A stretch of DNA of 64,000 nt from Asterochloris sp. CNOR1 (Eukaryota > Chlorophyta > Trebouxiophyceae > Trebouxiales > Trebouxiaceae), in NCBI GenBank assembly GCA_963969365.1, contig OZ017749.1, positions 2,046,001 to 2,110,000 on the forward strand, written 5' to 3'. Under the pieces are notes generated by a model. That model saw only the letters and a list, made by a program, of their open reading frames with translations. It had not been told where the DNA came from and did not search any database. Made by a program: the position numbers and the translations under genes. This document shows positions 45,101-55,300 of this stretch, piece by piece. The first letter of the stretch is position 1. Every line of letters begins with the position of its first letter.

Positions 45101-48100
45101 AACTTGCGGTGCAGGGGCTTGCCCATCTGGTAGCTGACCTGCAGTCAGGGGTCAATCATGCAATTCATTCTTCATGGGGCAGAGTAAGGGGCAGGCAGCG
45201 GCTGACCTTCAGGCTAACAGTACTGCCTACCGATAGTCAGAAGGTCACTGGGGCTGCCAGCTGCAGGCATGATCATCATTCCAGTGACCAGGGTCCGTGC
45301 ACGCCGAAGCCCAGGCTCAGTATGACTGCGCAGCTGTCAGATCTATTGTGCAGTCCTACTTGCAGAAGGACTACATGTGAGAGGGACCCCATGTGGAAGC
45401 CCGCAGCACGCAGCAGGCGGGCCAGGCCAGTGACTGGCAGCATCGCCCAGCAATTGCCCTGCACAGGCCGCTGCATCAGCATTCCCTCCCAGCACAGCAG
45501 CCATGCTCACCTGGTAGATCCAGGTGGGCTGCGGCGAGTTCTCCAGGCGGAACAGCCCAATCTGCTCCACTGTGGGGAAGCCAGCACCTGCCATGTTCTG
45601 CCGCAGCTGCCCCCAGGCCTCATGGGTGATCAGGATCTGGCCCCCGGAGGCTGCGTCACCCACCTCCTGCGCAATTTTGAATCCAGGGCCCACAAAGATG
45701 CGGTGCTTGGTCAACATGTGCAGCCTGCAGCAGGACAGGTACTGCTGCAAGGTAAGGTTGCTGCTGGCTGCACACAGCCAAGTGCAGGCCAGGGCTGCTG
45801 CATGGGTGCTGCCCATTGAGTCTCCCGTGGGCATGCAGATAAACTGCAAGGATGCCTCAAAGCTGCAGTCAGCCACACCTGCATATGCTGACTGGCAGCA
45901 TGCTCAGCTCAGACAGGAGCGAGCCAGCAGAGTACCGCTGTGACTGGACAGTGCTGCACACACAATGGGTGGCAGCCTGGTGTGGGCAGGCACCTGACAC
46001 AGCCTTGCCTACCTGTTGGTGACAGTGCCCTCTGGCGCCCAGTGCAGCCCCATGCGCACGCGAGGCCCCCTGAAGACAATGTCCCCATGCGGACCCACCA
46101 CCTGCACAGTGGAGCAGGCTTTGTGCACTTTGGCACACAGCGACCAGCCAGAAAATTCACGTGGAAGCAAAGCTCAGCAGCCATAGGCATTAGGTAGCTG
46201 CAGCCTTTGGGCAAAGCCAACATGAGCTTGCCAGGGACAGGCCTCCAGGCAGCAGTGCCTGCCTGCCCAGGCCCCTCCCGCCCAGGCAGGCACAACTGGC
46301 CAGCCCTGCAGCACAAAGCCTCTGCAGAAAGGCACGTGCGGCACCCCACGCACAAGTGGCCACACAAAGAGACCTGACAGCACTCACCTTCCCGCAGGAT
46401 GGCAGCCGCAGCACATCGCGCGGCCACTGCACCTCAAGCAGCTTGTACTGCGTCTCCAGAGCGAAGGCCACAGCATCTGCAATGTTCATGAAGGCCACAT
46501 GGAAGGAGTCGCCCTCCGTATTGATCTCATAGCCGCTGTACTTTGCAATACCCTCGCGCATGGTCTGCAGGCACGCAGTACACAACTGCTTGGTGGGCAG
46601 CTGGGCACAGCATTGTCCCTGGTCTGCAGGGATGCAGCCCCTGTGTGTGCTGCTGGGACTGAAAGGGAGATTGATGCTCAGGTTGACTGTCTGGCCAGGC
46701 AGCCAGTATGATGTGTGAGCTGCATCGAAGCAGCTATGACTGTGCGCTGAGCAGTGCTCCAGTGGCTGCCAACAGAAACTCTACTTCAAGCCTCCAAACG
46801 CCCATCCCACGAGCAGCCAGGCAGTACTCACTGTGTTGTGAATCTCAATAACCTTCTTAAAGGCGACTGGGTTCTTAGCTGCCTGAGGCGTCGAATCCTG
46901 CAACATAGACACATGACCCTGAAAAAACAGCAGCTGCACAGGAGGACTGCATCTTGAGCAGCAGATGCGTCACTGGCAACATGCCACCCCACAGCGGATG
47001 GCGTTGCCACTGCCTGGGTCTAGGAGGTGTGGGCCGCCACCTCAGATCTGGCCCTTGCAGAGGCTCTGCTGCCTTTTGCTGGTCCTGAACCAGCACCTTG
47101 GCACCCACCTGCAGGTCTGTGATGAGGATGGCCACCTCTCGCCTGTTGCGGAACTCGGCCATCTGACTCTTCAGGGGGTCCCCCGTCACATTGACCAGGC
47201 CATACATGAGCGCCTTGAGCATCTTGGCCTGCGCCCGCTGCGCCTGCTCAGCCTCCTGCTTCACAATGATCCTGCGGGGGTGCCAGGCCTGGGCGTCAGC
47301 TATCATGCAGGATGTGTGGGGAAGTGGCTTGGGCAATGGTGAAAGCCAGCAGCAGCAACAGTGGCTTTCCCTGAGCAGTAGTGGGGCTGCCGTCCAGCAG
47401 GCAAGAACATGGGTGCTGCCGGCGGCGCCAGTGCCAAAGGCAGAGTATCTGGGCAGTGAGGGATGCCAAGGTTGGTGACGCACCGCGCTGCATGCTATGC
47501 GAGCGAACTGCTGAGCCCTTTGCAGCAGGTGCCCAGCGCCATGAGCAACCTGGCAAAGGGCCCTTGTGCAACTGCCCCACGCTGCACAGCCTCCAGCAAG
47601 CAGGCACATCTACAGGCAGCAGATGGGCACTGCACAGCCTGTCAGGCTGGGCAGCAACCTCACCTGCGCCTGGCGATGAGCAGCATCAGCAGCAGCACGA
47701 TGATGCTGCACAGTCCAATGGCCGCCAGCACCACCACCGCCACCAACACATTGTAGGTGCTCTTGTCCTCCACCACAACTGTGCCAAAAGGCGGCGCGGT
47801 TGCAGCCAGCGCATGTACACTCTCCACAGCTGGGCTGGGGGCATCCTGTGATGCGGCCAGCCTGAAGAGCTGGCGCACCATACTCCGCAGACAGCGTTTG
47901 ACACGCTGCTGGGCCTGTGGGCAGCCTGCAGGACTTGTGCACAGCTGTGCGCTCCCGCTGCTGGTGCTGAGCGAGCTGCTTTCTGGATTCCAAAGACGCA
48001 GGCTGCCAGCCTCAGCCGTGCGCCGTGTGCTCCTGCTGCTGGCTTCAGGCGAAAGAACTCCTGGGTCCCGCAGTGACACGCTTCCTTGGACTGGGCGCAG

Positions 48101-48456
48101 GCTGCAGGACCAGCTGCTCAGCACTGTGCACGCCTGCTGCTGGCTCTGAGTCAGGGGGCTTCTAGGTCCCACAGTCTCATGCTGAGGGGCACAGCAGTGC
48201 CACAGGGCGCTGCTGCACCCCTCAGCAGGTGTTCACTGATACACCAGCTGAGCGACACTTCAGCTGTGGTTGCTGGCCAGGCAGGAGACGCTGCTGCGGC
48301 TGTGCCTCTGCTCTGCAGGCCAGGCTCAGCTGCCAGTGTCAGCCGCTTGCCGCCAAACAGGCAACAACCGCAAGGAGAGCTCCCTGCTGAGCTGAGTGAC
48401 ACCGGCTCCCCAGCCTTTCTGCAGCTCTGTATAGTGGAACTGATGCCAGACAACAA
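35784..48456 (-). CDS. Giant single-pass receptor cyclase with three tandem class III cyclase homology domains
   Basis: In transcription order: a poorly resolved ectodomain (about 48456-47830), one transmembrane helix (VLVAVVVLAAIGLCSIIVLL, near 47740-47670), a juxtamembrane helix, then three cyclase domains. Domain 1 (about 47275-45514) has AILITDLQ joined to DSTPQAAK, and YEINTEGDSFHVAF, giving both metal-binding Asp. It reads GPGFKIAQEVGDAASGGQIL where Asn and Arg of the transition-state loop belong. Domain 2 (about 45139-43970) lacks all of them (LLTFVALRI, FKVAEQGRFVVAF, GAGEQFVKHLC). Domain 3 (about 43280-41031) has lost the metal Asp (MAIAFVKV, KEPESGKFTLAF) but keeps Lys (YECK), Asp (ADYYG) and PNLAARV. 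A Ser/Pro/Arg-rich tail follows, at least to 36.7 kb and perhaps to 35784. The start codon and last exon are not fixed. Nucleotide specificity and ligand are inference. Confidence 0.75.
35950..36760. repeat. Repeated copies of a short exon start near the cyclase 3' end
   Basis: On the minus strand the sequence GCGCAGCCGACTCAGAGTC (about 36750), which encodes RSRLRV, recurs in weaker form near 36565 (GCGCAGCCACCTCAGAGTC), 36450 (GCGCAGCTGCCTCAGAAAC) and 35965 (CGCAGCCGCCTCAGCATT). The first three contain a CGCAG acceptor-like site. They look like diverged duplications of one acceptor/exon-start segment. Confidence 0.5.
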
Positions 48457-49369
48457 TCAAGTCTGCAGCGCAGCACACATCTCTTCTAAGTGACATGATG
48501 TTAAATTATGTCACCAATGATGGGGTGCGAGAGCCTTCAGCTCCGGTCAATGCCACAATGGGCACAACATTCAGATGCGCAAGTCAGCTTCAGGGTTGGC
48601 ACAAACCTGTTAGGCACCAGATTGCGAAATCATCAACCTCATCATGTTGACATCGCCCGCTGTGTGAACAAAGGCACACAAAATTCCAAGAAGGCAAGTG
48701 GCGTTGACTGCATGGCTGATTGAGAAGGGTGCGGCAGCTGTCTTTGCAATCCGAGTTCTCTGGTGGATAGGTGGAAGGCCACCAGCTTCAAAGGGGATCA
48801 CAAAAGCTTCTTCATGAGAAGGGCATGACTGCAGTGGCGGTCATGCCCAGTTTGCAGCTTTTCAAGCAGACCACAGAGTGACAGCTGCAGGAGCTGCAGA
48901 GCCATCGATGCATTGGCGCTGGCGACTTCCAGACTTGAGTGACTGCTTTAGAGATTGTCAAAGTGGGACAAGTCTCTATACACTCCACACATGACACACA
49001 TGTTCAAGCTGTTGCTCATCAGACTGCTGATGCCCCTGTCACAGCCTCAGTTCCTTGCATGGAGATCAGCAGTGTGCGTGCAATGCTGTATGATTGACTT
49101 AGCACTCAAGGAAGATTGCCCTCTGCGCATCAGCAGTGCAGGTGGTCACAGCGCATCCTGACTGTCACCATATTGTATGCAATCCCTGGCACTTAGCCGG
49201 TTGGTTTGTGTGCATAAAACAGCATACAAAATTCCTGACTGCTCTATATTCAGAAATGCCATGAAAGCGACTGGACTGAGCACTGGGTTGCAGACAGAGG
49301 CATCCATTCATAAACGCTGCTGGAACTGATAGGCTGCAGGAGATCTTGCATGACCTCCAACAATGCACT
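48457..49369. other. Interval between the receptor cyclase and the HECT ligase
   Basis: Both flanking genes are on the minus strand. The cyclase start codon and signal peptide should lie here or just downstream, but I found no convincing ATG with a hydrophobic leader. A hydrophobic frame near 48720-48620 (CLLGILCAFVHTAG) lacks an upstream ATG. The rest shows nothing recognisable. Confidence 0.35.
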
Positions 49370-52300
49370 TCATCCAAATCCAAAACCCTCCGACCCCTCG
49401 TGGATCGCCACCTGCAGCAGGAGTGCCACAAGTCAATGCTATGGACATGAGCAGCTTGTGAAGACAAGCCTCACTACATCTTCAGACACCCACCTTTAGC
49501 AGCCTCAGCGCAGGCTGCCTGCCGGGCACTGGCCTGGGCAGGCTGTTCACGGCTGCAGGCGGCCTGCTGCTCCCAGCCAATGACAAATTTGTGCCAGGGC
49601 AGTCAGTGGTCTGGTCAGGTAGCTCAAGCAGCATGCACAATGAAGCCCAGCGCAGGGCGTTCGCACCATGAGCCTGTCCTTGAGAAGCTCCTTGGTCTCA
49701 TACTCCAGCATATCCAGCTGGTTGAAGCAGGTGTGAGCGCTGGGAAGGCGGTCCTGAGGGCCGTAGGCCTTGTGCACCTGGAACTTCTGCGGCCCAGAGA
49801 TGCCCTGCAGCACAGCCAGTGGCTCAGCAACGATCATGGCGGCCAGACAGCAGCACACGCATCGCGAAGCAGCCAGGCCAGGCCTCTGCGTGTTTGCATC
49901 TCAGCAGGGGTTAGCAAGGGCCCATACCGGTCAGAGCGGCATGCAGTGCATGGCAAGCAAGCTTGAAAATAGTGAGAGCCGTCTAGGCCGATGTGTACCC
50001 ACCTGCAGAGCCTTGAAGCCCTCCAAGGGCACCTTGGAAGTGCCTGTCACAAACTGGACCAGCAGGGCCAAGTCTTCCTTGTCCAGGTCACGCACAAGCT
50101 CCCAGAACCTGCATGGCAAAAAGGTAGCTCTGTCGGGCATGGCACCCAGTCCAGTGTGGCAGACATGCAGGGTGACATCATGATGGAGTCTCAGGATAGT
50201 GCAGACAGCAGGATCGCAGCCCACAATGCAGAAGACATGACTCCACTTGAACATGCCAAGCAGACAGAGCTTCAAGGTGCAGGAGCCAGCTTTGGAGTCA
50301 GGCCACAGCAGCTGAGGTGTGCCAGATATTATGCGGCCACATACTGCCACCAGTGGAATTGCACAGCGGGCTTGCAGCAGAACGCACCACTGGATCTGAC
50401 GACTGGCAGCAGTGTAGCCACTGTACTCAGTGTTGGCCCGCAGGTCATCAATGTCTATCTCTGGCAGGCCAGAGATCATGAGCTCCAGCTCATGGTCATT
50501 GAAAATATCAATCAGCTCCTGCAGGGTAACAACTTCCCGTAAGAGCTTGCCTCTGATCCAGCAGGCTGGCCCCCTTGCACATCCTCCAGGGCAATGCAAG
50601 CAGACAGCAACAAAGGGGAAGCTGCAGGTAAAGTATCTCATTATGCCCTGCTCAGAAAGGCAGCGAGCTGCAAAGGAGCCTAGGTTGGCTGCCTCCCTCT
50701 CACAGTGATACAGTGACATGCGGGTAGATATAAGTGGGCTCCTGAAGCGGGGCCCACTACGCTTGACAAACTTGTGTTGGTTGACTGCACTGAGATGTGC
50801 AGCCATACAAGTCAGCCAGTGAAACCTAGCAGCAGTGAGTGTCCTCAAAGTCTGTGGCAGGTGTATGGCAGGCAGCAGTGATTGCTGCCTAGTGGGCAGG
50901 GCCTGCTGTGGCACACCTTGGGGGCAAGGTCCCGGAACCCTTGGAGGAAGGCATTGATCTGTGCCTTGATGGCAGTAGTCATGCGATGCCGGGCCACCAG
51001 ATTGACATACTCCCTCTTGTTCTCCTCAGTGACCCTGCAGGGGCAGCTGGCACTTTCAGACCCTGACAGTGCAAGTGCCTGATGCTGGACGGGGAGAAAA
51101 GGCTTGTGTCCTCTGTTAATCTTGCCGCTGCTGACTTGCATGCATGCTCAATGCCACAGAGTCACCTGCTGTTCCTCATGCAATGACCTGAGTGGCCGTC
51201 CTACCAGTTAATGCAACGCTTTGAATGCACAAGTTGCCGAAGCCCATTGGCTTTTCCTAACATTGCACAGACAATGCTGCCTGCCACAATGGGCCAGACC
51301 ACTGCATCGACACCTGGCGATTGCCTGATGTCCCAGGTCCACACTCCTCTGCTCACATTGGCAAGAGGCTGTAGCAAGCAGCTCATAACAGACCTGTCCA
51401 AAAGACACTGTGCTGTGTTGCAAAGGATGCCTCCTCTTCAGCGAGAGGCATGGCTTGCAGCCAGCACTCACTTCAAGTTCTGACCACCAGGCTTAAGCTC
51501 AACCAGCTCTTTCTTGCCAAAGTAGTCGGTCTCCTCTGTGAAGGTCAGGTCCAGGACATCGGTGATGTCGTTTTGTAGCATCCAGCGCAGGTTCTTGTGG
51601 TACTCAGGGTCCACAGCCTCGATGTCCTGCATCACAGGAGATAGCAGATCAGCAAAGGTCAACACTGAACACTGTGGAGACACAGCTGCCAGGTGCACAC
51701 AGAGAGGCCTGATTGCGCACAGGGTCTTCTCATGTGAAGGACCTCCCATGACAGCCTGATTGACACAGCTTGGGCAGGACCTGTGCTGAAGGCCTGCTGA
51801 GTGCTGCCCACAGGTGCAGCCAATGACGAAGCCTTGCTGACTCCGGACTATCACTGACCTCCTGAGACAGGGAGGTGCCTACCATACTCAGCACACTTCT
51901 ACCAGATCAGGCACTCATCTGAAAAATTCCTATTCATCTACTTGTGCAAAACATCTGCCCCTTCATATGCTCAGAGCAGCTGCAGGTGACGTCAAGCGGC
52001 TCACTCAAGGCCCACCTCATAAGTGAGATCCATGCCCAGCATGTGCTTGTAGAAGCTGCGTGTGAAGTAGGCATCAATGAGCTGCCCGTCGTACAGCGCC
52101 TTGCCAATAATCCTGCCCACAAACTTGAAGAAGTCCAGGTGATTGGTGCCACGGGCCTCATCATTCTGAACCACAGAGTTGGGGTTGGGCTGGAAGGTGG
52201 TGCCGTGCTCGGGCATGTGCACAAACAGGCTGAAGTTGGGGTTGAAGATCTCCCGGGCCATGACCTGCAGCAGAGGAGGCGGAGTGTGCTGGAAAGTTTG

Positions 52301-55300
52301 CAGCTGCAGAGCAAGGCTGCTGGGCACTGCATTCAGCAAGCTGCAGCAGCCACCACAGAAGGCGAGGCACAAATATACAAGCAAGGGAGTTGGGATTTCC
52401 TCTTTGCTGGAGGTTGCCACTTGCCGGAAGATGCCCCTGCTGCTGCAATGTGATCACAGCGGGCTTGCAAAGGGTGTACATCTTGGGATGCCAAGGGCGA
52501 AAGCAACATCCCAGGCGGGGCACACCAGCCCCCAACTAACCTCAGGCTACAACGCAAACACATAACCAGCGGACCTGGTACCACTCCCTGGACACGCCGC
52601 CTGCATCAATGCCCTCCTCGCCCTGGAACTGCACACTCAGCTTCATGCGCATCTCGTCTGGCGTCCTGCAGCAGGCAGGGCATGGCTGTCAGACAATGCG
52701 CATGCTGTTGCAGCCAGCACTACCAGGATGCATTGTATACAATATGGCCTGAGAGGCTGACAAGGATCAAACAGCAGCTGTAACCTTCCTTTGGTAGAAC
52801 AGCCCAGCTCAGCTAGCACAATGCCAGCCATGCCTGTAGCACTTGTCACCCGAAGGTTGTGCCGACAAGCAGCCTCCTTAATGGCAACAGCATGACCGGC
52901 AAACCATGTGGTCCAGACCACACCCAACCTCTGTGGGCTAATGCCCACATCAAGTAGGCTTTTTTCACCCTGTATGCGGGCAATGTACAGACTGCAGATG
53001 CAGCACAGCTGTCCGCAGGCAGCACAGCTCTTCACAAGATGCACAGTCGAGCATCATAAATTGGGGTAGCCAGCAGGCTTGTCAGCAGGCACCCTGGCCA
53101 GCCCAGGTGTATATCACTTCATGCAAAGCGGATTGAAAGCCTGTTCTTGATGTCAAACCAGGCTCAGACAACGAGATATGCTCAGATCATGCTGTCACAG
53201 TGCTGCTGGCATGCACCCCAGCTCAAGTGCATCTCACCTCATGCGCAGCTGGTGGAAACTGTCCTCGAAGACGTGGTCCCTTCGCACAGCGATGCGCAGG
53301 GTGCCATAGTGGCGATGCTCGTCGCCCGAGGAGCGGATGCGCGTGCGGAAGAAGGTGCGCTTGTTGTCAAAATCGATCAGGCGGGGCACCTTCAACAGGG
53401 GGGTCATTGAGGACTCCAGCAGGCTGGAGTTGTGCCGGAGCAGGGTATTCAGCAGGCGCCTGTGCTTCTCAGCAAACCTGCAGCACAATTGCAGCGGGCT
53501 GGGGTCAACAGCAGCCCAACAGCAGCCCATGTAAAGGTCTCCTGTCGCCCGTGGTTCCCCCAACCCCCCAGTAGAGACAGCACACAGAGGGAGGCTTTAC
53601 AGGCCTGCAGGGCAGCGTGCACGCAGAGCCCATAGGCGCAAAGCTGTCAGGCACCTGTCCAGCATTCAGCCACTGGCCCTCAACGCACAGCACTGCAGCA
53701 AGCCGCCAGTGGCCTCACAGCACACAGTCACTGACAGGAATGCCGTCAGTCACCTCAGAAAGGACAGCCTGGGCTCATTGGCAGACAGGGCTCAATGCCA
53801 CAGCCAGCCACCTGTACAAGGCCAATGTTAGGTCATTGGCAGGCAGCGCTGAGTGCTACTGTCACTCACCTGAGGAAGGGCAACCTGGGGTCAGCCTGCG
53901 CCTGTGCAGGCGGCCCGTTTGGGCCGCCATGCGCTGACTGCCGGCTGCTGCTGGGGCCAGAGACATCCATAGAGGCCGCGAAAGGCAGGGCGCTGAGGTC
54001 CATGGAGACCTGGCGGGACACAGCATTGTCCAACGGCGGCTGGTGGGCTGTGCAGACATCGCACAGCACAAAGAAAGCCTCCACAAGGGGTATGACCTGC
54101 AGCACACAGCATCAATGTCCAGCTGGTGGGGGTCGCAGATGGGTTGTTTACACCCAGTAGATAGCACTTCACCTAAGACATGACCTCCCACCCACACTTT
54201 CAAGTCAGCAGCATGTCTGCTGCATAGCTTAGAGCTGGCCGGCCGCTTCCAGGCCGCCCCCATCAGCAGGTGCAAGCATCACACAGCCCATCGACTGCCA
54301 GGCCAGGTGTAATGGGTTTGCTCAAGCTGCCCTCAATGGCAAGGCAAGAGGCAGGAATGTATCAGGCTGTGCACCTGTGCAGCACCAGGCGGCAAGATCT
54401 TGGCGGCAGCAGATGCCTCAATCTGCGGCACAGCCTGCTTGCCCAGCCCCTGCTCGATCTTGCCGATGCAGGCGCTGAGCGCGTCCCACAGGCCCTCCAA
54501 CTCTCGTGACATAGCCTCTGTCAGCCCCGCATCCTGGGGCCAGGTGTCGGGCCTTGAGCCTGGCAGCACCTGCAGCACATGGCATCTGTCGTTGATGCTT
54601 GAGGCTGACTTGATGTATGAACACGAACACATCAGGTAGCTTAAAAGAGATATGCAGCAGAGATAAAGTTGCTGCAGGAGGTCCAGGTGAAGTGCACAGC
54701 CAGCTTGAAGCATTGCTGCTTGACATTGCACATGATAATGGGTGCTGTGCTCACTGACAAGCCGGCGGCACAGGCCAGCTCTTGGCCAGTCAAACAGCTT
54801 ACATTATTGGCCGACTTGGGCTTGGGAGGGTTGACCAGCGAGGACACCGCCTGCAGCACCCGCAGGACCAGAGACCCAACAGAGGACACGTCCCCAGCAA
54901 TGCTGGCGCTGCTCTCCAGGTTGCTCTCCATGAGCTGGTGCAGCTCCACGACAGCAGCCATCTGCAGCCTGCAGGCAACCCATACTCTATCAATGGCAGA
55001 GGGGGGAGGGAAGGGACTAAGAAGGCCATGGAGCAGCTCCACGAGAGAATGCCTCTTTGATCGTGTATGCAGCATGCAAGCCACACAAAGGTTGCATTAG
55101 CAGCACACCGAGGCCCTCAGCACCACACAGAAGCCGTGTGGTCTACAGCATTTTGTCGCTAGTGCTGCTGCTGTGGCACTGATGCACTGGGCAGGTGGCT
55201 CACTAGGTCAGCTGCAACTGCAGCTCCAGCAGCATGAGCTGTGGCACTGATGCAGGGAGCAGGTGGCTTACTGGGTCAGCTGCGACTGCAGCTCCAGCAG

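Noticed and set aside
47660-48172. Independent small membrane protein at the transmembrane helix
   Set aside because: The helix is directly followed by exons in phase with the juxtamembrane coil and the first cyclase domain, so it is better read as the receptor's single transmembrane segment.
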